Counted from the first letter of the stretch, positions 16,509-27,107 are shown. The stretch is 64,000 bases of DNA from Lachnocurva sp029100405 (GCA_046263755.1 JBJYZC010000004.1:124001-188000); one strand, 5' to 3'. Numbers and translations: made by a program. Notes: generated by a model not told the origin, from the sequence alone.

Positions 16509-16676
16509 ATTGATGATTACGCGTGGTTTCGTTGCTTCGCAACAAACCACGCAGCCACATTCGACATTCTCGTGGCGCTTAAGCGCCACTTCATGTCTCA
16601 TGTGGGGCGTGTCAAAAGTTTGCCACCACCTGCATGCAAGCATGCGTGGTGGCAAACTTTTTACACTGTAATCAAT
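16509..16676. repeat. MITE-like repeat element with three hairpins (copy A)
   Basis: A compact 168-bp block between addA and the next gene. Its ends are imperfect inverted repeats (ATTGATGATTAC and GTAATCAAT). Inside are three hairpins: 16521-16552 (14-bp stem with one bulge), 16572-16589 (GTGGCGCTT/AAGCGCCAC palindrome) and 16609-16666 (long stem around TTTGCCACCAC with an inner GCATG/CATGC stem). The right-hand hairpin and end recur at 27108-27168. The element ends 3 bp before the addA stop codon, and its third hairpin probably terminates addA transcripts. No coding capacity. Confidence 0.7.
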
Positions 16677-16679
16677 ATA

Positions 16680-19600
16680 TTACAAACGAAAGGCAAGCTC
16701 AACCTGAAGATAAAGGGAATAAAGGCAGACTTCGCGGATCCTTTTATGACTGGTCTTCGACAGTGCCAGGGCATACCATTCGATCTGCCGCCGGTAGCGG
16801 TTCAAAAGTTCCTCCCCATTTTTTACCCGGTCGGTCTTATAATCCACGATGACGATCTCATCCCCTTCGACAAACCAGGCGTCCACAGCTCCCTGGACCA
16901 TCACAAGTCGGTTCGGATCCCTTGTTTCTGACAAAGCGTTTCCCTTCTGTCCTTCTTTTGGCTGATCCGAAGGAGAGATCTCCTCCAGAGAGACCCTTCT
17001 CAATAAGTCCGCCGGCCGCTCGAGATCGTCCGGATCTACTCCCAGAACAAAGGGCGTCTCCCGATGAAGCGTTCCAAGCAAGGCGGCTTCATGCATTCTC
17101 CTGGAAAGATCGGACCCAAGGAAGGACAAAAGCTGTGACAGATTCAAAAGTTCTGCCTCTTCATGATTTAGAAAGCCTTCTGACAGCATCCGGTCTCTTT
17201 CCCGGGCCAGCTCCTCTTGATTTCCCGGCATCTCCCGGGTAAAGTCATAGACCTCCAGAAAACGGTGCATGGCCGTACCACGAAGAGCGGCATTTGGAAT
17301 TTTGGACTTTGTTCCAAAGAACTCCCAGCAATTTTCCGGCTCATCCAAATCATCCGGCTCACCTTTCTTTGCTTCCGGATCATTTCTCGCCGCTTCACTT
17401 CCTGCTGCTATCTCTTTTTCCTGCTTCGAAGCGGTACCGTCATCCCGGTCTGTATTTCCCTGCAGAAAATCCGCCGGCTGACCGGGTTCTTCTTCGCTCT
17501 CTTTAAGATCCGTCTTTTCTTCCATGGCTCTGTGCTTCAGTTCGCTGACCGAATAGATCTGCTTTAAGCCCTCTCTCTCATCCTTGGGATAAAGATAGAC
17601 CATCCGGTCCTGAATCGATTTTTCGATTTCAGGAGCTGCCTTTGAAAAAAGGTCCATCAGGGCCTCCCGGTCGCTCCCCTGACGAAGGACATCATCGGCA
17701 TTTTGTAAGACCAGATCCTCCGCTTTGATTTCCCGGATCGGATACTTGTCCGGTTCTATAGACAAAGCCATCCGGATCCAGTCCATATAAGATTTGGCAT
17801 TCAGGACTTCAAAAGGGCTGATGTCCCGCTGGCCCGGTAAGGCCGGATCCTTGGCAGCAGCCATACCGGTGATGATCAGCTTCTCCTTTGCACGGGTCAT
17901 GGCGACATAGAGGACCCTTAGCTCCTCGCCCATACTCTCCGTCTGTATAAAGGAAGTCAGAGCTTCCCGATAGAGATAAGTCTTCCGTCTCCTGTAATCC
18001 CCATGAATATAGGAAATGGCCATGCCTTCCTCGGGATGCATCAGGATGGTTTCACTTGTTTCCTTTTTATAGATCGAATCCCCGGCAGCCGCCAGGATCA
18101 CCACCGGAAATTCCAGGCCCTTACTTAAATGGATGGTCATGATGGTGACATGATCTGCGCCATTGCCGGAATCCTTCGCCGATGGATTCAATGAATATTT
18201 CTTCAACTTTCTAATATACTGCATGAAGGAAAACACATTATGACCGGATCCTGCTTCAAAATTCACCGCCAGATCGACGATTTTTTCGAGATTGGCTCTT
18301 CTCTTCTCTCCTTCGGGCAGAGAATATACGTAATTCAGGAATCCGGTCTCATCCAGAATATGCTGAATTAAATCGAAAAGCGGGGTCCTTTCTGCTTCCT
18401 TCCGATATTTCTGCAGCATCAGATAGAAACGGAGGATGGGATCCTCGATCTCGTCTTCTTTCCCTTCCTCTTTTCCTTCCTCTGCCATATCCTCTGCATA
18501 ATTTAAAACTGCCTCAGAAAAGGACAATTCCGAATACTTCTCCCTTACCTCTGCCAGCTTATCATCCCCGACACGAAACATGGCAGAATGCAGGACCGAG
18601 GCCATAGGGATATCCTGAAGCGGATTGTCGATCAGATTCAAAAAAGACAAAAGGACATTGACTTCCGAAGTATCCAGATAATTTGTTTCTGCCATAAGCC
18701 TGGCAGGTATGGCATAAGACTTTAAGATTTCCAGGACCTTCTGCTGGAAGGGCCCGGACTTTCGGGTCAAAATAGCGATATCTCCGGGGCGGACCGGCCG
18801 AAAGCCCCCGGATCTCGTATCTGTCACCTTACCATTTTGCAAGAGTTCCAAGATCCGGCCGGCGATCATAAGCGCTTCGAATTCGATCTTATCCTGGATG
18901 TCCGGATTTTTCCTCGGGAAAGATTCTTCCTTTCCAAGTAGGATCTCCGGTCGAAAAGAATCCTCGGGATCTTCTGGGTACCACTCCGCCCCATAATGTA
19001 AGAGAGCTTTCCCCCGGTAGCTGACTCCGCCGACTTCCTCGGACATGATCCTTTGGAAAACATCATTTGTGATCGTAAGGACCTCTCTCCGGCTGCGGAA
19101 ATTCTTGGTAAGATCGATCCGGACCTGGCTTTCTGACAGATCATCGCTGAAAGACTTATATTTTGCCATAAAAATCTCAGGTCTGGCCTGCCGGAAGCGA
19201 TAGATGGACTGCTTGACATCTCCGACCATGAAATAGTTATTTCTGCCTGTCGAAGCCCGGGAAATGCTGTAAAGCAAAAGCTCCTGGACTTCGTTCGAAT
19301 CCTGGTACTCATCGATCATGACTTCCTCGAACTGTTTCTGGAATTCGTAAGCTGCAGACTTTGGGCTTCCGTCCCGGTTGACCAGGATCTCCAGGGCATA
19401 GTGCTCCATGTCGGAGAAATCCATAAGATGAGCCTTCTGCTTGGCTTCCAGAAAAGCCTCCTGATATTCGATCGTAAGATCGACCAGTTTATGAACCAGG
19501 GGGTTCAGATAGGAAAAAATCCCAACAAGATCCGAAAAGGGATCCGTGCTGAGCTTAGCCTGAATTTCTTTCACTGCCGCCTTATATTGATCCCGGACAT

Positions 19601-20516
19601 TTCTTAAACTTTCATATTCTTCCTTGGAATATTCGAATTTTTTGGAGGGTTGATTCAACCTTTTGAATTCCAGACCGGACAGTTTCCGAAAGAAACTCTC
19701 CGGATCCGCTTCCCGATCGAGATCCTCCAGGCTCTCCTGATCCGACCGGATGGTCTTCAATGTCGATTGATAAGCTACCTGATCCTGAAAGGCTTCCACT
19801 AGATCCCTTGTACTGAGAACTGCCCAGCGGATGACTTCCTTCATCTCATGAAAATATCTCTGAAACCAGTTTTCCCCGGTGATTGCTTCCCTGGTCTGAT
19901 CCTCATAGGGCTTATTTAAAGACAAAAGCCAATCCTTGGGCCAGGGGAAGCTCTGAGCATGGTTATAGAGAGAAAAAACAAGATCCCTGACTTTCTGGTC
20001 TGTATTTCTCGTCCCATAAAATCGTATCAGATCTAAAAAATCCCTATCTTTCTGCCCGTCCTTTTCCTCGTAATGAGAAGCAAAGACCTGATCCATGACC
20101 TCCTGGCCAAGAAGTTTGGTCTCTGTCTGATCAGCTACCCGAAAAGACGGATCCAGGCCGATCTCGTCGAAATGATTCCTTATAATATAGGAGCAAAAAC
20201 TATCGATCGTTGTGATCTTGGCATGGCTGATCAGGGTCCTCTGCCGACGAAGATGAAGATTTTTCGGATCTAAGGCATTCGCTTCTTCAATGGCCTCCCG
20301 GATTCTCTCCTTCATTTCTCCGGCGGCTGCCTTGGTAAAGGTCACAACCAAAAGCCGATCGACATCGACCGGATGATCCTTGGAGAGGATCTTCTGCAGG
20401 ATACGTTCTACCAAAACGGCTGTTTTTCCGGAACCGGCGGCAGCGGAAACCAATAGATCTCTGCCGGAGGTATGAATGACCAATTCCTGTTCTTCTGTCC
20501 ATTTTTTCTCAGCCAT
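16680..20516 (-). CDS. addA: ATP-dependent helicase/nuclease subunit A (AddA)
   Basis: A 1278-residue UvrD-like helicase with a RecB-type nuclease, the 3'-5' motor and nuclease of AddAB that processes double-strand breaks for recombination. Walker A AAAGSGKTAV is near residue 25; the Walker B region has VMIDEYQDSN near 400, and VMTIHLSKGLEFPVV is helicase motif V/VI territory. The nuclease motif DYKTD (IVIVDYKTDRV) is near the C terminus. The start at 20516 leaves 1 bp after the addB stop and has AAGGAG 7 nt upstream, within addB; a longer in-frame start would overlap addB. Translation is probably coupled to addB. Confidence 0.96.
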   Translation of the reverse strand: MAEKKWTEEQELVIHTSGRDLLVSAAAGSGKTAVLVERILQKILSKDHPVDVDRLLVVTFTKAAAGEMKERIREAIEEANALDPKNLHLRRQRTLISHAKITTIDSFCSYIIRNHFDEIGLDPSFRVADQTETKLLGQEVMDQVFASHYEEKDGQKDRDFLDLIRFYGTRNTDQKVRDLVFSLYNHAQSFPWPKDWLLSLNKPYEDQTREAITGENWFQRYFHEMKEVIRWAVLSTRDLVEAFQDQVAYQSTLKTIRSDQESLEDLDREADPESFFRKLSGLEFKRLNQPSKKFEYSKEEYESLRNVRDQYKAAVKEIQAKLSTDPFSDLVGIFSYLNPLVHKLVDLTIEYQEAFLEAKQKAHLMDFSDMEHYALEILVNRDGSPKSAAYEFQKQFEEVMIDEYQDSNEVQELLLYSISRASTGRNNYFMVGDVKQSIYRFRQARPEIFMAKYKSFSDDLSESQVRIDLTKNFRSRREVLTITNDVFQRIMSEEVGGVSYRGKALLHYGAEWYPEDPEDSFRPEILLGKEESFPRKNPDIQDKIEFEALMIAGRILELLQNGKVTDTRSGGFRPVRPGDIAILTRKSGPFQQKVLEILKSYAIPARLMAETNYLDTSEVNVLLSFLNLIDNPLQDIPMASVLHSAMFRVGDDKLAEVREKYSELSFSEAVLNYAEDMAEEGKEEGKEDEIEDPILRFYLMLQKYRKEAERTPLFDLIQHILDETGFLNYVYSLPEGEKRRANLEKIVDLAVNFEAGSGHNVFSFMQYIRKLKKYSLNPSAKDSGNGADHVTIMTIHLSKGLEFPVVILAAAGDSIYKKETSETILMHPEEGMAISYIHGDYRRRKTYLYREALTSFIQTESMGEELRVLYVAMTRAKEKLIITGMAAAKDPALPGQRDISPFEVLNAKSYMDWIRMALSIEPDKYPIREIKAEDLVLQNADDVLRQGSDREALMDLFSKAAPEIEKSIQDRMVYLYPKDEREGLKQIYSVSELKHRAMEEKTDLKESEEEPGQPADFLQGNTDRDDGTASKQEKEIAAGSEAARNDPEAKKGEPDDLDEPENCWEFFGTKSKIPNAALRGTAMHRFLEVYDFTREMPGNQEELARERDRMLSEGFLNHEEAELLNLSQLLSFLGSDLSRRMHEAALLGTLHRETPFVLGVDPDDLERPADLLRRVSLEEISPSDQPKEGQKGNALSETRDPNRLVMVQGAVDAWFVEGDEIVIVDYKTDRVKNGEELLNRYRRQIEWYALALSKTSHKRIREVCLYSLYLQVELAFRL

Positions 20517-20517
20517 G

Positions 20518-23500
20518 TCAGTTCTCCTTCCATCCGGCATTCGGATCGATCTCACGATAGCGGAATCCGTTCAGGCTGCTGTCAAAACCGCAGACCGATT
20601 TCAATTTGCAATAATCACATCCCTTGCTGCCTTTCAAGCGATAGGGTCTGGCCTCGATATGCCCCGCCCGGATCTCTTCTCCTTCCTTTACAACAAGGTC
20701 TCTGACATCCGAAAGCACCTTACGGAAGGACTCTTCGGAAATGAGATTGGAAGCCTTGGGATAGACCGGCGAAGACTTCCTGGTCTTCCCTCCCGGATTC
20801 TGATCCAGAGCCAGAAGGACTTTCTCATTCGAATTTGCCAGGCCATCATGTCCCACTTTTTTCAGCGTTTCTTCGATGATCTCACCATTGACCCTGTCCT
20901 GATCTTCGCCAGAGTCTGTCTCCTCCATCCCCTTTGTTTCGTCGAGCAGGGGTTCCTGCACATGATAGAGATAGGCAGCAGCCGGGACAGATTCCTGTCC
21001 GAATTTTCTCTTCTCTCCGGCGAGAGCGGCATCCATGTAGATCAGCAACTGGATCATCAGCCCGCCATAGACTTCCGGTGCACTGAATTCCTTGGAACCA
21101 GACTTATAGTCAATGATCTTGACATAGACCTTGCCATCGGACTGCATGATATCGATCCGGTCGATCCGGCCGGTAAAGTGCATGACCTCACCATTGGAAA
21201 GAGGATAAGACAGGTCCTGGTCCGATGCCAGTTCCGTTAAATTGACCTCGAAATCATCCGGCAGAAAACGGCCTCTTCGAATCTGATTCCGAATGAGGTC
21301 AACCGTATGATGGAGGGTATGTTTCATAAGTTCCAGAGTGAAGCGGCTTCTGGCATCCTCTAAGAATTCCTGCCTTGCCATCTCCCCATAAGAATCCTCA
21401 ATGCAGCGGTCCAGGATCTCATCCGAGATGTCATCCGTTACCGTTGAGAAATCATAATCTTTATAGATCGGATCCGATTTTAAGATATCGGAATAACGTT
21501 TCAAAACATCATGATAGATGATACCGACATCCTGATCACTCAGTTCATGTTCCTTCCGTTCCTTCAGATTCAGTCCATAAGTCAGGAAATAGGAATAAGG
21601 GCAGGCAGCATACTGCTCCATCTTCGAGACCGACCCCTTCAGATTCTTCTTGGACAGAAGCTGTCCTACTGCCGCCGACAATTGCTCGGGCTGATGGATA
21701 TAGAAGAAGGAAGAGAGAATCCTGGCCAGATCCAGAGGGCGTGTCTTCTGAAACCAAAGCATAAGGCCGGAAAGGGCCTGGTCGGCTTCCGACAGATCCG
21801 AATCAGCCTGGGATCCTGCATCAGAACCTTCCGAAACAGACGCAGTCTCCCGGTAACGGTCTTCCTTTCTTCGCTTCATCCAGTCCTGCAAGAGGTCCAC
21901 GAGGACAGACTCTGCCGTCTCAGGACTTACCGCCTGGCTAAGCTCGTCCCCTGCATCCGGCCGTTCCACGGAAAGTCCCGGGAAGATCTTCTTCAATTCC
22001 CGGAAGAGATAAGACGGCTTTCCTTCGCTTCCGTCCGCATTCCGGACACTTGTGGAAATATAGATCAGATCCGAAGGCTTAGACAACATCCGAAAGAGAT
22101 AAAAACGTTGTTCAAAAGACCGCTCCCGGGTCGTTTCCGACAGACGGTAACCGTCTTCTGCCAGCATATTCCGTTCCAGATCCGAAAGGATTCCGCCCCG
22201 CTCTTCACTTTTCGGGATCTGGCCTTCATTGGCACCGAGAAGAAAGAGAACTTTGATCTCTTCCAAACGGGTCCTGGTGATATCGCCGAAAAGGACCCGG
22301 TCCTTACTGGGCGGAATCCGCCCGATCCGGAAGGTTTCAAAGCCGGCATTTAAGATTTCAAGGAAGTCCTCTGCCGTCAATTTCTCATCTTCCAGGATAT
22401 CTGCCATCTTATGAAGCAGGGACAAGAGCATGGCAAAAACCTCACTGTCCTCTCTTTCTCTCTTATCATCCCCTGCCTTTTCAAAAGCCAGGGCAGAGCC
22501 TTCCAGAAATTTTCGTACTTTCAGTCGGTCCATAAGATGACAGATCGCCATTGCCATCAGGCGGGGATTACCTTCTGCCGCCCCTATCTCATCCAGGAAA
22601 GGTGTGAGATTCCCCATCAGATTTTCCCGGATCTCATTGATATAAGCCAAATCATCCTCTGTCATATTGCCGGGCAGATAGGGAAAAGGCTTCTCATAGG
22701 AAGATCTGCCGCGAATTCCCATCTGAAGGACATAATTATCCAGAAGGTCCGTATCTTCCCGGCTTAAAATGGGAATACCGGAACGAAGAAGATGGAAAAC
22801 GCTTCGGTAGGAGAAGTCCATGATCTGAATTTCAAATAAGCCCCGAACAAATTCCATCAGAGGATGCCCGTCCAGAGATGTCTTTCCGTCAACAAAGCAT
22901 GGGATCTGATAGCGGTCGAAGATCCGGGGCACCAGATTCTGATAAGAGGCGAGGTCCGGACAGACGATACCGAAATCCTTATAATGATATCCCCTGGTCC
23001 GGCAGAGTTCCCGTATCTTTGCCGCTGTATATTCCAGTTCTCTTCTCCGGTCCAAAAGGCTTAAGAGATGGATCTCATGATTTTTCCCCACTGGAAAGGG
23101 CGACCTTCCTTCCAGCCCTCTCTCTCCCTCTGCCATCGTTTTCAGAAGATGGAAGATCTCACCGTCTTCCCGGAAACGATGGGAAGGCAGATCCGGGCAG
23201 AGAATCGGACTTGCCAGCATGGTATTCGTTTCTTTGGCAATCTTTAAAAGCTCTTTGATCTGCCTCTTACTCATGGCAAAAAGCTCGCTGTCCTCTGCCT
23301 CCTTAAGATAATCCTGTTCGGGGTCGATCGTGACAGTGACATAGATATCCTTTGCCATGGAGAAGATCCGATAAAGCAGTTTCTTCTGCACCGGCGTAAA
23401 ACCGGTAAAATCATCGAAGGAGAAGACCGCATTTCTTGCCACCCGGCTTTCCTCAATGACATCGCAGAGAAGATCCGGGATCTCCTCCCGGGTGATATAG

Positions 23501-24018
23501 TGATCCTTCAGAAAGTCCTGAAAGCCCTGATAGATCACACGGATATCCTTGATCTTCTTCTCGAATTCCCGGGGAAAACCCGACAGGCTCGAGATTTCAT
23601 CCAGCGTTTCGACCGGGATATCGTACTGCTGAAGCTCCGAGATCAGAGATTTCAGTTCGGAAATATAGCCCGGTTTCTTTAACTGCCTCTTTAAAACGGT
23701 CAGCCGGTCTGCATTTTTCTCGGCTACCCGCCGAAGGACCAGGTTCTTCCCGACTTCTTCCAAAGTGTCCGGTTTCTTAGTTCCAAGCTCGCTGAAGATC
23801 CGATAGGCCAGACGGGCAAAGGAGAGAACTTCGATATTCCTGAGAATATGGTCCGGATGAAGCTTAACAAGCTGACTCTGGGTCGACAGAGTGAACTGCT
23901 CCGGAACCACGCATAAGAAGCTTCGGTCAGGCTCCTTCCCGGACTGGCGGATCAATTCCTCGTACATGCGGTATGATTTTCCGCTGCCAGGATTTCCTAA
24001 GATCAGATGTAATGCCAT
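20518..24018 (-). CDS. addB: ATP-dependent nuclease subunit B (AddB)
   Basis: An 1166-residue partner of AddA that supplies the second nuclease domain and Chi recognition. The P-loop GNPGSGKS is near residue 8. The C-terminal RecB-type nuclease shows IIDYKSG (KVYVKIIDYKSGSKEF) near residue 965. The iron-sulfur cluster ligands characteristic of AddB are visible as one Cys before the nuclease (YAACPYSYF near residue 805) and three near the end (CDYCKLKSVCGF). Between them the helicase-like region is degenerate, as usual. AGGGGG precedes the ATG. The gene is 58 bp downstream of prfA and 1 bp upstream of addA. Confidence 0.95.
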   Translation of the reverse strand: MALHLILGNPGSGKSYRMYEELIRQSGKEPDRSFLCVVPEQFTLSTQSQLVKLHPDHILRNIEVLSFARLAYRIFSELGTKKPDTLEEVGKNLVLRRVAEKNADRLTVLKRQLKKPGYISELKSLISELQQYDIPVETLDEISSLSGFPREFEKKIKDIRVIYQGFQDFLKDHYITREEIPDLLCDVIEESRVARNAVFSFDDFTGFTPVQKKLLYRIFSMAKDIYVTVTIDPEQDYLKEAEDSELFAMSKRQIKELLKIAKETNTMLASPILCPDLPSHRFREDGEIFHLLKTMAEGERGLEGRSPFPVGKNHEIHLLSLLDRRRELEYTAAKIRELCRTRGYHYKDFGIVCPDLASYQNLVPRIFDRYQIPCFVDGKTSLDGHPLMEFVRGLFEIQIMDFSYRSVFHLLRSGIPILSREDTDLLDNYVLQMGIRGRSSYEKPFPYLPGNMTEDDLAYINEIRENLMGNLTPFLDEIGAAEGNPRLMAMAICHLMDRLKVRKFLEGSALAFEKAGDDKREREDSEVFAMLLSLLHKMADILEDEKLTAEDFLEILNAGFETFRIGRIPPSKDRVLFGDITRTRLEEIKVLFLLGANEGQIPKSEERGGILSDLERNMLAEDGYRLSETTRERSFEQRFYLFRMLSKPSDLIYISTSVRNADGSEGKPSYLFRELKKIFPGLSVERPDAGDELSQAVSPETAESVLVDLLQDWMKRRKEDRYRETASVSEGSDAGSQADSDLSEADQALSGLMLWFQKTRPLDLARILSSFFYIHQPEQLSAAVGQLLSKKNLKGSVSKMEQYAACPYSYFLTYGLNLKERKEHELSDQDVGIIYHDVLKRYSDILKSDPIYKDYDFSTVTDDISDEILDRCIEDSYGEMARQEFLEDARSRFTLELMKHTLHHTVDLIRNQIRRGRFLPDDFEVNLTELASDQDLSYPLSNGEVMHFTGRIDRIDIMQSDGKVYVKIIDYKSGSKEFSAPEVYGGLMIQLLIYMDAALAGEKRKFGQESVPAAAYLYHVQEPLLDETKGMEETDSGEDQDRVNGEIIEETLKKVGHDGLANSNEKVLLALDQNPGGKTRKSSPVYPKASNLISEESFRKVLSDVRDLVVKEGEEIRAGHIEARPYRLKGSKGCDYCKLKSVCGFDSSLNGFRYREIDPNAGWKEN

Positions 24019-24076
24019 AGAATCCCCCTTTCCCCTTGTTTGTCTCTTCTTTGAACCTCTTCTTTAATCCTCTGCT

Positions 24077-25153
24077 TTAATTCTCTTCTTCCATGCGGGT
24101 CAGCTTTTTGGCCTGGTCAGCAGCCATCAAAGCATCAATGATATCCTGCAGATCGCCGTCCATGACCTTATCCAATGTATAAAGCGTCAGATTGATCCGG
24201 TGATCCGTCACACGGCCCTGCGGGAAGTTATAAGTCCGGCATTTCTCAGAACGGTCTCCGCTTCCGATCTGGGAAAGCCTTGCATCCGAAGCCTCCTTCT
24301 GCCGTTTCTGAAGTTCCAGATCATAGAGCTTGGTACGAAGCAGGGCAAAAGCCTTCTCCTTGTTCTGCAGCTGAGACTTCTCGGTCTGACTGTAGATCAC
24401 AATACCGGTCGGATAATGGGTCAGACGAACCGCCGAGTCGGTGGTATTGACGCACTGACCTCCATTTCCGGATGCCCGCATGACATCGATCCGGTAGTCC
24501 TTCTCATTGATTTCAATGTCAAAATCCTCGGCTTCCGGCATGACTGCCACCGTGCAGGTCGATGTGTGGATCCGGCCGCCGGATTCCGTTGCCGGGACTC
24601 TCTGGACTCTGTGGACACCGGATTCATATTTCAGAATCGAATAGGCTCCCTGACCATCCACCTTGAAATTGACCTTTTTCATACCGCCGATCCCGGTTTC
24701 TTCACACTCCAAGAGCTCTGTCTTCCAGCCTCTCCGGTCAATGTACTTCATATACATCCGGTAGATCTCCGCAGCAAAAAGTGCTGCCTCATCTCCACCT
24801 GCACCGGCCCGGATCTCCATAATGACATTCTTATCATCGTTCGGATCCTTAGGAAGAAGAAGGATCTTCAGTTTTTTCTCCAGCTTTTCCCGATCGGATC
24901 TGGCTTCAGCGAGGTCTTCCTTGATCAGATCCCGCATTTCTTCATCCTTCTCCTCGGACAACATGGCAAGAGAATCCTCGATCGTTTGTCCCTTCTCTTT
25001 ATAGGCCTTATAGGTCTCGACAATGGGAGTGATCTCCGCCTGCTCCTTCATCAATTTCTGCAGACGTTTGGAATCATTTGCCACATCGGGCTCACTCATG
25101 AGATTCAAGATCTCCTCAGATCTCATGATTAAATCATCTAATCGTTCAAACAT
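24077..25153 (-). CDS. prfA: Peptide chain release factor 1
   Basis: A 358-residue class I release factor that reads UAA and UAG and triggers peptide hydrolysis on the ribosome. The catalytic GGQ is in ASGNGGQCVNTTDSA near residue 230, the target of PrmC methylation, and the anticodon-like PxT region is in the middle (VPATESGGRIHTS). Length is typical. The ATG immediately follows the prmC stop codon, so the two are translationally coupled, which fits their enzyme-substrate relation. Confidence 0.97.
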   Translation of the reverse strand: MFERLDDLIMRSEEILNLMSEPDVANDSKRLQKLMKEQAEITPIVETYKAYKEKGQTIEDSLAMLSEEKDEEMRDLIKEDLAEARSDREKLEKKLKILLLPKDPNDDKNVIMEIRAGAGGDEAALFAAEIYRMYMKYIDRRGWKTELLECEETGIGGMKKVNFKVDGQGAYSILKYESGVHRVQRVPATESGGRIHTSTCTVAVMPEAEDFDIEINEKDYRIDVMRASGNGGQCVNTTDSAVRLTHYPTGIVIYSQTEKSQLQNKEKAFALLRTKLYDLELQKRQKEASDARLSQIGSGDRSEKCRTYNFPQGRVTDHRINLTLYTLDKVMDGDLQDIIDALMAADQAKKLTRMEEEN

Positions 25154-26026
25154 TTATCTCATCTCTTTCTTTCCAAGTACAACACGGTCATTCCCTGCCA
25201 GATCCTGTACGGTTCTTATATCCGTAAATCCGGCATCTTCCATCAGCTTTGTGACAGATTCTGCCTGGTCAAAGCCGATCTCCAGGAAAAGGGATCCCAG
25301 GTCATTCAGTCTCTCATAAGCTCCCGGGATCAGCCGCCGATAGATGGACAGACCGTCCGCTCCGCCATCCAGGGAAAGCTTAGGGTCGCCCAGCCGGACT
25401 TCCGGCATGAGTCCCGGAATTACATCCGATGGAATATAGGGCGGGTTGGAGACGATAATGTCATAGTTTTTCGAAACTGTTTCATCACAAAAGTCAAACA
25501 GGTCTCCCTGATGAAAACAAATTTTCCCTTCGGCTCCCAGTCGCTTCGCATTTTCTCTGGCAATGGAAAGAGCTTTTTTTGACAGATCCGAAGCCTCCGG
25601 GCAAAGTTCCCCGACCTTATCTCTATTTCTCAAATAAAGCGACAGAATAATACATCCGGAACCCGTGCAGAGATCTAAGATACGGACTCTGCCGGTCCGG
25701 CTTAGAAGGTCTTTTTCTGCCTCAATGACCAGGCTTTCCGTGTCCTGGCGGGGGATCAGGACGTCTTTTGAGACCAGAAATTCATATCCCATGAAATCCT
25801 GCACCCCGGTCAGATGCTGGAGGGGCACCCGGTCTGCCCGCCGCATGATAAGGGACCGATAGGCAGTCTCTATGGCATCCGCAGGACAAGATTTCTTTAG
25901 GATATAAGTCGAATAGTCCATGCCCGCAGCATAAAAAAGAAGCTCCCTGGCGTCAAATTCGGGGTCCGGGACCCCATGTTCTCTTAAGATACGGACTCCC
26001 TCCTGCCGCAGTTCTCTATAATTCAA
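25154..26026 (-). CDS. prmC: Release factor glutamine N5-methyltransferase
   Basis: A 290-residue SAM-dependent methyltransferase that modifies the Gln of the GGQ motif in release factors. The SAM-binding motif DLCTGSGCI is near residue 118 and the substrate-binding NPPY is in IVSNPPYIPSD near residue 192. The N-terminal helical domain is intact. The start codon is TTG at 26026 (LNYRELRQEG), with GAGAGG about 5 nt upstream. It sits directly before prfA. Confidence 0.96.
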   Translation of the reverse strand: MNYRELRQEGVRILREHGVPDPEFDARELLFYAAGMDYSTYILKKSCPADAIETAYRSLIMRRADRVPLQHLTGVQDFMGYEFLVSKDVLIPRQDTESLVIEAEKDLLSRTGRVRILDLCTGSGCIILSLYLRNRDKVGELCPEASDLSKKALSIARENAKRLGAEGKICFHQGDLFDFCDETVSKNYDIIVSNPPYIPSDVIPGLMPEVRLGDPKLSLDGGADGLSIYRRLIPGAYERLNDLGSLFLEIGFDQAESVTKLMEDAGFTDIRTVQDLAGNDRVVLGKKEMR

Positions 26027-26130
26027 AGTGACCTCTCATTCTAGAACAAATATCGCGAAATTTAAAATAAAAAATCATCCCTGATTTCAAACTTTTTTAA
26101 GTCCATAAGATTCCGGAAAATTTCATATCG

Positions 26131-27063
26131 CTAGAACTTATCCTTGTTCTTTTCCTGAAAGGCCTTCCAGTCAAAGACCGCCTCGACAGAAGCGATCCCG
26201 ACTTCGATCATATCATCGTCCGGCTCCCGTGTCGTCAGTTTCTGTAAAGCCAGACCCGGCTTACTCAAGAGATTCACCACCGGATTCTCAGAACGGCCGG
26301 CCCAGCGGATGAATTCATATGAAATGCCGGCCACGACCGGGATCAGAAGCAGACGAAGAAGGATCTGCATCAGAGGATTCGATGACCGAATGAACATAAA
26401 AACAAAAATACTGATGATCATGACAATAAAAATAAAACTGGTGCCGCAGCGCTTGTGAAGGCGGGTCGACTTTTTCACATTCAAAACGGTCAGGGGCAGG
26501 CCATTTTCCACGCAGTTAATGCATTTGTGTTCTGCGCCATGATACATGAAGACCCGTTTGATATCTTCCATTCTGGAGATCAGTAAAATGTAGACCAGAA
26601 AGATCAAAACCCGGATCAGTCCCTCCAGAGCAGTCACCGCAAAGCGGTTTGGGATTAGCCTGCCCATGAGCTTGGACAAGCCGTAAGGGAGCAGGAAAAA
26701 AACCAGAACAGCTACGATAAGGGAGAAAACGAAGCTGCCCCAGAGTTCCCGGGATTCCATCTTCTTTTTCTCTTCTTCTGTCATCTTTGCCTTTTTGGCC
26801 TTCGTTTCCTCATCATCCTCGAAATAATTGGCAGAGGTCAAAAGAGACTGAATGCCGGTCACCAGAGAATAGAAGAAGGATACCATGCCCCGGATAATGG
26901 GCACTTTGAGCCATGGATTCTGATCAAAATTGTCTGTTTTCTCATCGATATGGATACTTTTATCCGGGAGGCGGACTGCGACAGCATATTTACTGCCGGA
27001 CCGCATCATAACGCCCTCCATGACCGCCTGACCGCCGATTCCTGAATATACTTTACCTGCCAA
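26131..27063 (-). CDS. DUF1385 family membrane protein
   Basis: A 310-residue protein opening with GIGGQAVMEGVMMRS, the DUF1385 signature, followed by three to four transmembrane segments (about residues 110-130, 145-165, 210-230, 235-255). A His/Cys-containing HGAEHKCINCVE motif lies near residue 180 and could bind a metal. Family members sit next to prmC-prfA in many Firmicutes; the function is unproven. The start is TTG with AAAGGAG 8 nt upstream. A repeat element and the rpmE terminator lie upstream, so it probably has its own promoter. Confidence 0.85.
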   Translation of the reverse strand: MAGKVYSGIGGQAVMEGVMMRSGSKYAVAVRLPDKSIHIDEKTDNFDQNPWLKVPIIRGMVSFFYSLVTGIQSLLTSANYFEDDEETKAKKAKMTEEEKKKMESRELWGSFVFSLIVAVLVFFLLPYGLSKLMGRLIPNRFAVTALEGLIRVLIFLVYILLISRMEDIKRVFMYHGAEHKCINCVENGLPLTVLNVKKSTRLHKRCGTSFIFIVMIISIFVFMFIRSSNPLMQILLRLLLIPVVAGISYEFIRWAGRSENPVVNLLSKPGLALQKLTTREPDDDMIEVGIASVEAVFDWKAFQEKNKDKF

Positions 27064-27107
27064 GAGTTTCTCCTTTGTTTTACGAGTATAGTTTTGACTT
27101 CCGACTT

